A stretch of DNA of 64,000 bases from Neonectria sp. B-13 (Eukaryota > Ascomycota > Sordariomycetes > Hypocreales > Nectriaceae). The notes under the pieces are model-generated. The model had not been told where the DNA came from and did not search any database. It worked only from the letters and a program-made list of their open reading frames with translations. Positions 11,101 to 23,236 of this stretch are shown here, one piece after another. The DNA is taken from positions 1,364,001-1,428,000 of the forward strand of contig NOKP01000007.1 in assembly GCA_002682825.1 (NCBI GenBank). The letters run 5' to 3'. Both the position numbers and the translations under genes were made by a program. How positions within the stretch are numbered: position 1 is the first letter of the stretch; each line of letters starts with the position of its first letter.

Positions 11101-14100
11101 AGAGAGGGAATTTTGACGTGGTCTGTGATGAGATGTACTGTACAACACAGCATGGCATGGGGGTTAATTCTCGAGATGGGGCGAGAGAGGAGAGAGAAGG
11201 TCTAGGGATGGCTCTTTTCTCTCTCTTTCTGTTGCGGTTGCCCCGGAGGTTCCGATTCGGAAGTGAGATGCTGTCATGGGAGTTGGCGGCGTATTAGTCC
11301 ACACGTCGTTGGCGATGATGTCGTTGGAATCGGTTTGGCTGGATGGGAATGACGTTGGCATTGCTGTGAGGGTGAGAGCTACTGTAATGTCATGTAAGGT
11401 ATTTGGATGTAGTGCTGCACTAATCAATACGTGTATTACTGCGAATGCAGTATGTGAATGATATGTAGTGAGGATGGACACGGGGGCGCCAGTGCGTGTG
11501 AGTGAGTGGGAGTGTGATTATGCGTCTCTATTCGCACCTCGCAGACGCCGTGTGAGTGTGTCTCGAGTCCGAGTGCCTCCCATGCTCTAGGGATGAACGC
11601 AAAGGTGCATGCCCAGAACGAGGATCGTACAGCGGGTAGACCACGCAGGCGAAAACAAGGGATTAAAAAGCAAAAAAAGGTCCCAACAACTCGTCTACCC
11701 CCCGCCTCTAAACGTCCATGCAGTCCTGTGTCGAACCCTCGACTACCTTGGTATGTGCTGGCCCCGACGGCACAGTGCAGTGGTCTGGCGAGCACAGTCG
11801 CCGCGCACCGTGGGCCTCCTGGACGCAAGATACTGTATGTACTTGCGAATTACAGAAAGCCACGAGGAGATGAGCTCCACGAGGGGCGGAAGAAAAGAAA
11901 AAGATCGGTGGAGATGTTTGTTTTGTCTGCTGCACGCTGCCGTTTCCGCTCCGCTGCGGCTGTCGCTGTCCATGGCCTGTCCGTCTTCCGCTTGTGAGGT
12001 CCGTCCCCGTCTCACCACCGTGCTCTTGTCGGGTCTCACCAGGAGTCGAACAACCATATGAACCCGCCCGCTCCCGTGAGTCCCGAGGAGAGAAAGAGGT
12101 GAGATGTATTCGTAATTTGACATGATTCCCTACCTAAGATACGGGAAGCTCATAACACGTACTGAGCTCGTATTGTGCCTGCGTCTTGAAGTAGCCGTTG
12201 TCTGCTCGACTGCCACCTCTTGCCATTGATTCCGTGTATCTCTATAATTATACCATATCCTCCTCCCCAGCTGCCCCATCAGTCTTCCCCACCGACTCCC
12301 CGCTTTGGCCTTTCTTCATCTTGCTCCCAGTCTTTCACTATCTGTCTCGCGCCTTTGGTGCCTGAGGTTGTTGCTGTGCCCCTTGTCCGCAGCTTGTGCC
12401 TGTCCCTGTGCTTGTGCTTTGGGCGCTACATCCAGCACGCAAGCAAGGGAAGGAGAGAAGGAGGGAGCGAATCACCGCTCTGCTATTACCATCAATCCTT
12501 TCGCCAGGACCACCACCACCGCTACCACCGCCATCATCAGACGTTGTTCCCCAAGACCAACGACAGAACTTACGCATAACTTCTTCTATGTCACTTGGCA
12601 ACGGAGACATCTCCGAGATCCATTACCGCCTCACTCCCTCGTCCCCGTATCCCACGCTCTTCCACTGTGTGTCGTCCCCCTCTCGCCATCAGGAACCATC
12701 GTCCGTTCAAACAACCCCTGATCCAGGCCCGCCCCCACGGAGATTCACAGTTCTCCCACGTTGGCCTTACACTTTAGTCCAAGGCTTAGAACAAGTGCAC
12801 CACCAGGACCACTTTGGACCGCAATCAAGGACCACACGGGCTTGCAGGTCTGTCATTAACGTACCCCGTCGACCCGGCCGAGTCGAGACGAGACGAGACA
12901 GACAGAAAAGACGCGAGACAAGACCCGCCTTGTCCCAATTCCCGACCGACCAAGTTTGCTCAGGCCTCCAAGGAACCCGTCTCCAAGCGTGGTGCCACGA
13001 TTCCTGCTGTGGCCTATCCACGATCCTCTGCAAGTCTCTCCGAGTCTGCATTGTCAACTAACTACTCCAAGCATTGTAAGCAACTCGCCCAGCCTTGTTG
13101 TTGACTTTGAACTCTCACACATGTGCTCTGCTCTACATAGTACGAACAGGTGTCCTGTCGCTGGGCCTGCTTGCCCTGCACGCCTGCCTGCCGGCGCATC
13201 GACTCCGACCAGGCCACCCCAGTACACACCATCATCATCATCAAAATCACCACTCCTAAAGTCCCGTGCCAACACCAAGCACTAGCACATCTCCCCACTC
13301 TCCATCTCCATCACTCTGTTCCACGCCATCCTCCCTCAGCTTGGCTCTTGCTCTTATTGTCACTTTCGTCAGTGGGCTGTTCCACTGTTGTCGTGCTTCG
13401 TTAGCCTTCTTCCCCGCCCCTTTCTGTGCATCCTCGATTCCCTGACTGCCAAGCCACCAAGAGACGATCCGTGGCAATCGACGACCAACTCAACCCACGC
13501 CCGCATACCCGAGGCAAGGCTTGAGCAGTGGCTCACACTTCACGCACACCAGCACTGCACACCACGCGCCGCGCACGTCCATCCACCTCGGCGGAGCCAT
13601 CCGTGTTTGGAGAGAGAGCCAGTGTCACCCTTACCGGACTGGCAGAGACGCAACCTCAGACCCTTGACCCTTCGGCCAGGCAGGGGTTAAAAGAAAGCCA
13701 ATCCCATCCCATCGACTAGTGACACGGCAAGCCGGACCAGTCTTGGGACAACACGGCCGAACCAGCCAAGGACGGGCCATCAAAACGCGCCACAGCCCAG
13801 CAGAAGGACCCCAGTAGAAGACCCCAGCGTCGCGAACACACCCACGCACCCACAGGCACTAGGCACTGCGATAACGCCCCATTGCCTGCGGGAAGATCCC
13901 ACACACACCAGCCAACGTCTTACTCGTAGCAGTACAGCAGACCACCAAACAGACGTCAAGACGGACGTCTATACAGACAGGCAGAGAGACGTCCATGCAG
14001 ACAAACAGACAAACAGACACACAGCGTCCGTGCAGAAAGCCCTCCATCTATTGGAGATTCTAGTGCTCTGGTGACCATAGGAGTGTTTCGGTTCATACAT

Positions 14101-14850
14101 TCGACTCCTCCTGTTCTCAACCACGTTGCAAAGTTCGGGTTTACGAAGTACAGAGCCTGTCGGTCGCTGTTCTGGCCAGTCTCCGCTGTCGTTGTCGTTG
14201 CCATTGCCTTTGTTCCTGCCACTGCTCTTTCAAGTTTCCCGCTCTTGCCGTCGTGCCATCTCATCTCTCTCATCAGGCCGCAATTATTTCTGCAGCGCCT
14301 ACTTTGACGCCCGTAAATGCCATTCTCGGCGTGTCATTCGACTCATTCCCCGTCCGCCAACTATTAGCTCACGACCGAACTTCGCTTTCCCCCACGCACA
14401 TTACCTACTCTTGCGCCTCACTCTCCATCACAGTTGCCTCACAATATCCTCCACTTGCTTCTTTCTCATCCTCTCATCTCCACCAACCTGCTCGACGTGC
14501 CTGGATAGTTGGAGCCATCGCGCATGCGCCAGCCCAATTGCGCTCCGAAACCGCCGCCACCCAGTCGGCTCTACCAGGAATCACGCACATACGACGATCG
14601 AATCGAAATCGAATCGCAAGACATCGTGAGCGGGAGATCGTCATCGCTCGTTGGGTCCCTTGGCTTGACTGGCTTTGGTCGCTTGGTCTTGGCTCCTATA
14701 CCGGCATTGGAGTGGAGAGTTGTCCGAGTGGACTCAAAGAGGTCACTGAACACTAGACAGTGTCAGCCAACCCAGCCAGCCAGCCAACCCCTACTCTCCA
14801 GTCTCCAACCGCAACCGCATCTGCCGTGCACCATCAGCTTTTGTTCCCCA

Positions 14851-14890
14851 ATTGTGCAGGACTGTGCAGGACTGTGCAGGACTGTGCGTG
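14851..14890 (+). repeat. 10-bp tandem repeat
   Basis: Four consecutive units of ACTGTGCAGG: the first with one mismatch (ATTGTGCAGG), two exact, and the last degenerate (ACTGTGCGTG). Non-coding context. Confidence 0.85.
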
Positions 14891-14907
14891 CAGCAAGCAG
14901 ACCAGCA

Positions 14908-14932
14908 GGCAGGCAAGCAAGCAAGCAAGCAG
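14908..14932 (+). repeat. Tetranucleotide repeat (CAGG/CAAG)n
   Basis: A short run of CAGG followed by CAAG units, directly after the 10-bp repeat. Typical microsatellite. Confidence 0.75.
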
Positions 14933-15152
14933 GGTAGCACACGAAAGTTGGACGTGCCAGGTAGCTGCTTATTCCATTCGTCATCGCAAGTCGCAGCCGC
15001 AGTCGACTGGTCCAACGCGCTGTGCGACGTTCCATCCTGCTCTGTACCACCCCTCGTGGCCGTACTAGCCGCGCACCTCGGGCCTTGGATCTCATTAGCA
15101 CGGCGATTAGCGCCCCTGTCGCTGTCTGGCCTCTAGCCTCTAGCATCTGCTG

Positions 15153-15200
15153 CCATCGACCATCGGCCATCGACCATCGACCATCGACCATCGACCATCA
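15153..15200 (+). repeat. 7-bp tandem repeat (CCATCGA)n
   Basis: Six consecutive CCATCGA-type units, one of them CCATCGG, plus a partial copy. The 7-bp period could expand in coding or leader sequence, but no protein is supported here. Confidence 0.85.
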
Positions 15201-15819
15201 TCTGCCATCTGCTTCCCGCGTGCCTCTGTGGCCGCTTCCTCCGAGACAACCGGCCCACGAGGTCGTGCTCCGTGCAAAATCCGAGGCTCAGGAAAGCCTA
15301 AGTCGCCAGCCTGATCCCCGCCGTCCCATTGCTTACGCCCGCTGGTGGTTTACCCGCTGGGATTATCCGCTAGACAACCCGCTAGGCACTCCGCTAGACC
15401 ACCTCACCCGCTGTCCGCCCTCTGTGCTAAAGTCCCTAGCTCCCCCTACCCCCATCTCCCTCCCACAGGCCACAGGGTACCTTGTGAGACTAGGAGTCCA
15501 GGGCATCTCGGCCACCCGCCAGCCAGTGTTACAGCGCCCCTCCCCAGCGCCCGGCGCGCCGCCAGCATCTCGCCAGCATCCCGCAACTTGCAAGCATCCC
15601 GCCAGCATCCCACTGATCGATCCACCAGCGGTCGACAGGGCTCGGCAGAACAGGACAGGGCAGGGCTTGGACGGACCTTGTGCCGGGGCATAAACGGGGC
15701 CTTACATCGCTCCCTCTACCTAAAACCCACGCCCCCAAGCAGCAGAAAGAGCACAGCGGCGGCGTCTCTAAACTTGCAACTTCTTAGGTCCCAGCTCACT
15801 GGGCTCACTTGGCCTCGCC

Positions 15820-15847
15820 CGTCGCTCGTCGCTCGTCGCTCGTCGCT
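15820..15847 (+). repeat. 7-bp tandem repeat (CGTCGCT)x4
   Basis: Four exact copies, about 180 bp upstream of the otubain start codon, within its pyrimidine-rich leader. Confidence 0.85.
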
Positions 15848-16023
15848 CATCACTCTTCCTTTTCAAACCTCGTTCCGCTCCGTTTGCTCGCCGCAAGCCG
15901 CTCTTCTTCCCTCTCTTCTTCTTCTTCTCCTCGTCACACTTTGCCTTCCCATCTTTCTCATCCTCTCTTCCACGCCCTCCCCTCCTTCCCTCTCCCTCCC
16001 CTCTCCTCCCCGCAAACGCTCGC

Positions 16024-18429
16024 ATGTTCCAGCCTCAACCCACTCCCTTCGCCTCCTCCTGCTTCACGTCATATGGCCTAGCCCCCGACCTGGGCTTTGA
16101 CAGTGAATACCCCGTGTCAGCTGGAGGCGGAGGCACTGGTGCTCCCGCGGGGCTTTACAACTTGCAGCCACAACAACAACCTTCTGCACCATCACACCAG
16201 CACCCTCACCTTGCACACCACCCGCAGCAGCCCTCATTATCGCCTGTTGCCTCGTCCCCTTTCGCACCTTCGACCGCGTCGACAATTTCGACGACCTCGC
16301 CACCACCGCCCACCCCGACACGCCAAGACACGCTTCAAACGCACCAGCACCACCTGCACCACCAGTCGCAGCTCCAGCACCGGCCCCAGGTCCAGGTCCA
16401 ACACCCGCACCAACTCCAGCACCTGAACCACCAGCAGCACCAGCTCCAACAGCTCCAGCACCGCCAATTTCAGCACCACCAACTTCAACGTCAACACCAC
16501 CAGCCGTGCCAAGCGCCGCAGCAATCCTACCCTCCCAACGGCGTCATCGTTCCTAAGATGGAAGATCAGGAGGGCCAGCATGGCATAGCCGCTCAGCAGG
16601 CCGCTGCTAAAGACTACCAGGCCGTCCTCAAGGTCAGTCGCAATCGCTCTTGCTCTGGCTCCTCAAGCTCGTTTACTCCTACTGCTGAAGCATTACTGAC
16701 CTTGTGGTTTCTAGGGCCCCTTTGTTGGCAACAAAGTCTCGAGCGAAGCCATCACCAACGAGTATGCAAAGGCAGACCACATTTACGTCGAAAAAACCGT
16801 TGTCCGTGTCCTTTCCACCAATTCCAGCAGTTGGCTAGCGCAACCTACTGACACCGAATGCCTCGTACAGGCTCTTCCCCAGACCTACTCCCACTATCGA
16901 CCCATCCAAGGTGATGGTAATTGTGGCTGGCGAGGTGAGTCAATCCGCACATCCCCCAATCCGCGATTCTAGTGCAGTGGTTCAGACAGAGGGAGATGCC
17001 AAACCAGCACATCCCCCCCCAAGGGCAGACTCCGCTCTGTAGCAGCGCATTGCTTTGTCTGGCTCTCCCGCTCGTGTCTCGGGACCCTGCCTCATGTGAC
17101 CTGTCGGATCTCGGCTAACGGTTGCACCTCATTATTGTAGCGATTGGATTTGCCTACTTTGAGAAGCTCATTGAGTCAGGCGATCAGGGCAAGGTCGAGG
17201 GCGAGGTCGCCCGTTTGATTAGCTTTGGCCAGATGATAACGACTGTTGGCGGCTACTCCTACTTCGAAGAATGGGCCGATGAGATGTTTGGGCTGTTGCG
17301 AGAGATTGCCCAGAACATAGACAACCCCCAGATGGCGTACATGCTGCTCCTGGAGAGGTGGAACGACGCTGCAGTTGGTGGCAGCATTATCTACTACCTC
17401 CGCCTGGTCGCCGCTACGTATCTCAAGGCCAACGCCCGCATGTACGACCCTTTCCTTCCCGAGGGAGCTGGAGGTGTCCAGGGCTACTGCAGTCAGAGTA
17501 TCGAACTGGTCGATCGCGAAATCGAGCACTTGGGTATTGTCGCCCTTACCCAGATGCTGCTCCAACCCTGCGACTTTGTCCTCGAAATTGCCTACCTTGA
17601 TCGAAGCCCTGGCAGCCAGGTCAACCGATACCGTCTTCCCGAGGAAACGAACGGGCAGGACCCTGCAGAAATTGGTCCCATCATTTACCTGCTGTATCGA
17701 CCTGATCACTACGACATTTTGTACGTTCCGCCGCCTCCGCTATCAGTCCCGGTCCAGATTCCAGTCCCAGCCGCCCCAGTCTCCATGCAGGTCAACCGAG
17801 TCAACTCGTTGTCCCACAACACCCCGATCTCGAGCACCCAGACAAATCTCGGGGAGTACTCGTCGGTTGACTTTAGTGCCTTGTCCATGATTCCTGGATT
17901 TATGGGAGGCATGGCGCCTCTAGCGCCTCCTCCGCCCGCCGCCTCCCCAGCCGAGCCCTATTCACCTGCGTCCGTTCAACAGAGCCCATGGATGCCACAA
18001 TTCCCTGATGGGATGTCGGCTCCAACCCCACAAGCTCAGCCGCCGCCTGCGATCATGGCGTCTCCTCAACCACCGTCCCCACCCGCTGCCATGTCTGCCA
18101 GCTCGAACCTGGGACCCAACTCAAGTATGGGACCCAACTCAGCCATGGTTGCGACATCTGGCCTGGGGCCTCAAACGTCGCTCATACCCCCTCTCAGAAC
18201 GGCAACTGGTTACCATATTCGTTTCAGTCAGGTTCAACTCGAGTACGAAGAGAGCAAAAACAGCATAGAACCACATTTCAACGTCAAAACGAACACGTTT
18301 AAGAACAGCATATGGAATCGGGCGCACTACGGCAATCCAGACTTTCACCCCGAAGAGTGGAGTCCCGACGATGAGCATGTGGACGGCAGAGTTGGGGGAA
18401 AACGGAAATTGAAGAAAGAGTCGAGTTAG
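16024..18429 (+). CDS. Otubain-type deubiquitinase with long low-complexity arms
   Basis: Peptidase C65 (otubain) ubiquitin thioesterase, 681 aa. Exons 16024-16632, 16715-16798, 16871-16934 and 17141-18429; introns are 82, 72 and 206 nt, all GT-AG. The core spans about residues 204-450: YAKADHIYVEKT, then LPQTYSHYRPIQGDGNCGWR with the catalytic Asp246 and Cys249, then a helical block (GYSYFEEWADEMF, HLGIVALTQ) and the catalytic His442 in RPDHYDILY. Otubains are usually near 270-300 aa. This one adds about 200 residues of Gln/His/Pro-rich sequence before the core and about 230 Pro/Ser-rich residues after it. Intron 2 is 72 nt, a multiple of three without a stop, so retention would add 24 residues just before the catalytic loop. 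The basic tail (GGKRKLKKESS) could be a nuclear signal. Confidence 0.9.
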
Positions 18430-19920
18430 CCGGAGGATTAGATGGGAGGCACTGTTTGTTTCCCCCCCAAGGAGTTTCAAGGGGAAAGAGAACTGGATCA
18501 TTCAACAGAGGGGGCGGGAGGCCAGCGATTGCTTGGTGAAAACGGTGTTGTTTTCTTTTCTCTGCATGGGTCGGCAAGCCACAGGGAGCGTTTCTTTGTA
18601 TGCATACTCGTCAGAGTTGGGGGAAGGGGGAGAGCAGGGTCATCTCTGACGGTAGGCCACGCGCAGCATGGTGATGGAATTTGCACGAGTTTGGGTCTGG
18701 AATTGGGAATGGGACCAGGACTGGGCATGGGATTGGGCATTGACATTGACATTGAACGATTTGAGATGGATGAGATGAAATCGGCTCGTTTTGGACGAGT
18801 AGGACATGGGCACACTCCGCTACACGCGGCGGCAGCAGCATTCATTCAAATGTCCTTGAAGTCGGGACTCGTTTGTGACGGCAAGGACTGGGTGTCCATG
18901 GAAGCCTCTATTTTCCTGGCGGTTGATACCAACCGAATACCTTTTTTCTTTTTTTTTTTAACCCTTTAAACCCTTCCTTTTTGGCCGCTACGTCATAGCA
19001 TCGGCGTCGGGTTTTTTGTCTATTATTTTTTATGTTTTTAGTGCGGATCAACTAGGATTGCCTACCAGTTTACGTCTTGGAATCTGTGGCATTTATGCTT
19101 GGGTGGCAAGTGTCAAGACTGTCAGTTGCTTGCTGACGAAGTAGCATAGGATGCGGGATGTAGTGTCTTCCTTGATCTCAGTCCAAGTTTCCCCTATTGG
19201 ATTGTAGGTAGTCAGATGATTTTGCTCCAGTACGATGATGCACCGGCTGTGATTGTGCTTCCACCTATGCCCGGTGTCCTGCGTGGCTCTGCGTGGCTCT
19301 GCGTGAGTGGGCTCGTGACGGGAGAGATCCAGTAGGGGCGAATGGGAGCTGAAGGAATATTCGGACAGGGGCCGACAATGGGCGTGGGAGGAGAGGAGTG
19401 CGAGGGGGAAATGGAGGGGGTGATGGACCGATGGAGAGGAGTGTAGCAGGGCGTGAGAGATAGCGAAGGAGGGAGGGATGGATGTGCCGTGCCGTAGACG
19501 TGCTTCATGTGCTGCGCCCAGCTTTTGTAGATGGCATCTAGAATACGGTGCAAGAGGTGGAGGGGCAAAGCGTGGGAGAGGGGGGCCGAGGGTCGGTTAA
19601 TGCCGTTGAGGAAGAGGGGAGTGACTCATGTGTATGAGGGGCAGAGAGAGGAGGGACTGTCTTCGTTGATGGAAGCGAACTTGTGGTTAAAGTTGTCGGC
19701 TTGGAGCAGGGAGGAGAAAAGGGCGCTTGATGTGATGTGACAAGACGAAATGCGATGAAATGGGGACGCGGTGGAGGCGGCGTGGTCCTGAATAGCAGAT
19801 TGGCTGGTGGGTGGGAGCAGAATGACATGCATGCATCCGCCATTTTAGCATCCAGCTGGTGGCTCTTTCAGATGCGCGATGGTATTCGTGCAGTCTTGTG
19901 TGATGGGCTTTCTCTCCATC

Positions 19921-19945
19921 GCTGCGCTGCGCTGCGCTGCGCTGC
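19921..19945 (+). repeat. 5-bp tandem repeat (GCTGC)x5
   Basis: Five exact copies of GCTGC in non-coding sequence. Confidence 0.85.
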
Positions 19946-20738
19946 ACGTTCCGTCACGAGAGGGTCCTCTCTCCACCAGGGCCGCCCTGCCTGCGTAAAC
20001 CTACTGCACGTTAGGATTTCGCTCGTCCTGGCTCTTGTCTCCTGTCTCTTCTGAAGCTCCAGTTCTCTCGTCCCTGCTAACGGGGGGGGGGAAGTGACAC
20101 TTGGTGGGGAAGTTGAAGGGTATGGGCTCATCGGCGGTTGGAGCGTTGCGGTTGTCGCTCCAAGTCGAGAGCCCTTGGTTAAAGGAAATCAAACTTTTGT
20201 CCATTCCGTCCGCTGCCGATCGTTTTTGAGTTTGTTCGGCACCGCCCCGAGCCGTCTGTGTTCCGAGTCGTCCAACTTCCAAGTCCGTGCCCGCCCGTGT
20301 CCGTGCCCGTGCCGTACCTGGTGGAACTGGAAACGGGTCTTTGATGGTGATTTTCCGCGCGGAGGGAGTACGAAGTACGAATACACGTGCCGAATCAACT
20401 ACTACCCGATGCACCATGTAGCATTGGGAGATATTGGGAGAGGTATTGGCTGTGATGACGATGACTCAATCCATCCCGACCAAGCCTGTGCAAGGTAGGA
20501 TGCCAGCTGTGTGCCATTGCAGCCTGCCGTCTGGTCTGGTGCAGCATCGCGGCGGCCGTTGGCGAATACGACCGAGGCCCCGAAACAACGTCGTGGCATT
20601 TATCAAACGAAACGTGGTGCGGGTGCGGATGCGATGCGGATGCGGATGCAGCCGGGGGGTCCAAGATGGCTGGCCCATGTTCGAGATCTCCGTCTTGTCC
20701 AGCTGACGGTATACATAGTAAGTTACGCACAGCAAGAG

Positions 20739-20838
20739 NNNNNNNNNNNNNNNNNNNNNNNNNNNNNNNNNNNNNNNNNNNNNNNNNNNNNNNNNNNNNN
20801 NNNNNNNNNNNNNNNNNNNNNNNNNNNNNNNNNNNNNN
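20739..20838. other. Assembly gap of 100 N
   Basis: Exactly 100 unknown bases, the customary scaffold-gap placeholder. True distance and content are unknown. A G homopolymer lies just to its right. Confidence 0.99.
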
Positions 20839-21298
20839 CCGCATGATCTGGACCACTCCCGAACCCGGGCGGGCCAGTGGGGTTGTTGGGGGGGGGGGGG
20901 GCTGTTGGGCGTGGTAGTCAGGGATGAGGACCGTGGAGCCTTGAGGACCGTGGAGTGGACGGCAGGGATAATTATGGGATGGTCGGTGGATGGCCGGTGG
21001 CCGTGGGTGATTGCGGATCTGAGTCTGAGCCTAAGTCTGCAGAACCCTCGACGACGGTAGTTAACCGGTTGGTTGTGGTTCTGCATGCTGCGTGTCGCAG
21101 GTCGTCTGTCAACGTTTTGAACATGCTCGCATCGACGACGGTGCGTCTCCGCTGAGGGATTGCACCCGCATCCGAGAAGGGCATCCACAAACCACAGCCC
21201 ACAAGTAGATATGTGTAGGCAGATAAGGTAGGTAACAACCACGAAGCGAGGTCGTAGACTAATTAGAGAATGGCCAGACAAATGATCGACTACCGCGT

Positions 21299-21326
21299 GA
21301 GCACTGAGCACTGAGCATTGAGCACT
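21299..21326 (+). repeat. 7-bp tandem repeat (GAGCACT)x4
   Basis: Four copies of GAGCACT, the third with one substitution (GAGCATT). Non-coding. Confidence 0.8.
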
Positions 21327-23236
21327 GGGCAGAGGCGCTTCTCGTGGCTGTGATTTGGCGCCTTGGCCGTGGCAGATTGAGATGTACCGGGGCTGGGCAT
21401 CATGGACGGGGACGGGGACTAGGGGACCTTGGCCCGGCCAAGTTCCAGGGCCTTGAACGGGATATGAGTTAGGTGCTGTGGCGTCTCCGTGCGCGCTGAG
21501 ACGAGAAAGAAAATTTCGAATAATTAACAGAGCGGTAGGTATTCGTTTCGTATTGGGATCGACTAAAGATAGGTAAGTAGTAGAGTAGACATTGCTTCTG
21601 TGACGGGAGAAAGGGCCGCATGGTAGGTACTTATGATTCGATTAGCGCAACGAAGGAAGGGCAGCGGGAGGATGGAAGGGCGGAAGCACGGGAAGATGCC
21701 AGAGGCACAGCAGCAAGCAGGCGAAACGGAAGGGTTGGGGAAGGGACGTCACAACAGCGTACATAATTAATTAGTTAAGTAAGTAGGTAGTAGACGGAAT
21801 ACACAGCACGGACTCCCTCCATGAGAAGCGCCTTTCTTCCCGTTCTTCCCTTACATAGTAGTATAATTGCAGTCGAGGTACCCGGAACTAGGCATGTAAG
21901 GTACTACGCGGTAATCGCATCCTTACCTGCTAGTGCTGTAAGTGCTAAGATATTGGAGCAACCTGGGCAGGTATATGCGTGCAAGGTACTGCTCCGGTCT
22001 CCAGCACCGCACAGCACTTGAACAGGAAGGAGGTGTGTAACAGTGTAATAGCTTGCCGCTCGCTTCGTTCGTTGCGTCATCCTCCCGCGGGAGTTCCAAC
22101 GTGATAAGGCTCGGGGAGGGCATCCGCACCTCCGCCATTGATCAATTGAAGGGGAAGGAAGGTGATTGTGTGCAGGCGGGATGCATGTCATCACCGACTG
22201 ACAGATTGCGAGAAGCACGCACCTTGGGTACTACTAGTAGTTAGTAGTAGAGAACAGGAGGGACCGACCAGTGCAGGACCGATGCGGCTTCCTTTCCGTG
22301 GCGGCTGCTTCCTCCTTCCCCCGCTCCTCCCCAGTTATTGCAGCCGCATTGGGGGAGCGGCATCTCGGAGCATCAACCCTGAACGAACTCTGAACTTAGG
22401 ACTCGGCCGGGGCGCGACGGCCTACTACTTACGAACGAACTACGTACGGGGCTATGAACGCCTTGCTTACTTACTTACCCCAGGCTGTGTGTGTGTGACA
22501 AGCTTGGAGACGGAGACGGCGACCGCGACGGCGACCGCGACGGCAGCGAACCACCACCACCGCGGCCGGGAACCGCACTTTCAACTCCCGGCGCAGACAC
22601 GCGCGCGCGCACACTGCCGCACCCTTGTCATCCACCGTCCACCATCCACCATCCATCCACTCTTTCTTTCCTTCTTTCCCTCTTCTCCCTCTTCCCGTTC
22701 ACTCACCACACTCCTTTATCTATTCTCATTCTCATTCTTCTTCGTCTTCTTCTTCTTCTTCTTCTCCTCCTCGCCCATGTATCTCATGTCCTTCCCCCCC
22801 CTTCCCTCCTCCTCATTCCAATCTCCAACCTGGGCGCCTTGAATCGGCCATGGATGCCGGTCTTCCGCCGTCTCAGTCGCCCTTTCCTTCCCCCTACTGC
22901 AACTCCTCCTCCTCCTCCTCCTACGCCGACGCCTACTCCTCCTAATATTGACCGTCTCATTCCGACTCCACTGCTTCCGTTAGCTGTCGCCATCTGCCGC
23001 CCCATCGCGACTCTCCCGCCGCCAAGACTACCACGACTCCACGACGCCACGACTCCACGACTACCCTGGGCAGTGATCACTACAGCTAACACGACTCCGC
23101 CTCCACCACCCCTGCTCCTCTGCTGCCCTGTCGATCTCCAACCGCCGATGACGACAACCCACATCCTCCGTACCTTTTCTCTTCGCCATCGCGACCTCAC
23201 CACTCTCCCCGCCGCCCTCGAATCCCGTTTGCGACA

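Larger units (their letters stand above)
8188..16023. other. 7.8-kb tract without a supported gene, strong strand skew
   Basis: No convincing protein gene on either strand. Many open frames of 60-220 codons exist, but they are low-complexity (His, Pro, Ser, Arg rich), overlap in several frames and lack family motifs or coherent splice sites. Roughly 8.8-11.9 kb is purine-rich on the plus strand, whereas 12.2-16.0 kb is pyrimidine/C-rich. The switch is near 11.9-12.2 kb. The right half could be the long promoter and 5' leader of the otubain gene; the left half could be the leader of a leftward non-coding transcript. Several tandem repeats are listed separately. Confidence 0.5.
18430..23236. 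other. 4.8-kb tract without a supported gene, containing an assembly gap
   Basis: No gene supported. From 18.4 to about 21.7 kb the plus strand is G/A-rich; from about 22.5 to 23.24 kb it turns C/T-rich and leads into the methyltransferase start. Open frames here are low-complexity and mutually overlapping. Two run through the N gap and are meaningless. The final 700 bp is plausibly the methyltransferase 5' leader. Confidence 0.5.

Noticed and set aside
12396..13061. 221-codon plus-strand frame, and several 90-250-codon frames at 12.2-16.1 kb
   Set aside because: Pro/Ser/His/Arg-rich translations overlapping in multiple frames, lacking motifs, matching what C-rich non-coding sequence yields.
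20395..21311. Open frames running through the N gap
   Set aside because: Unknown bases create artificial open frames, and the flanking translation is low-complexity without homology signs.
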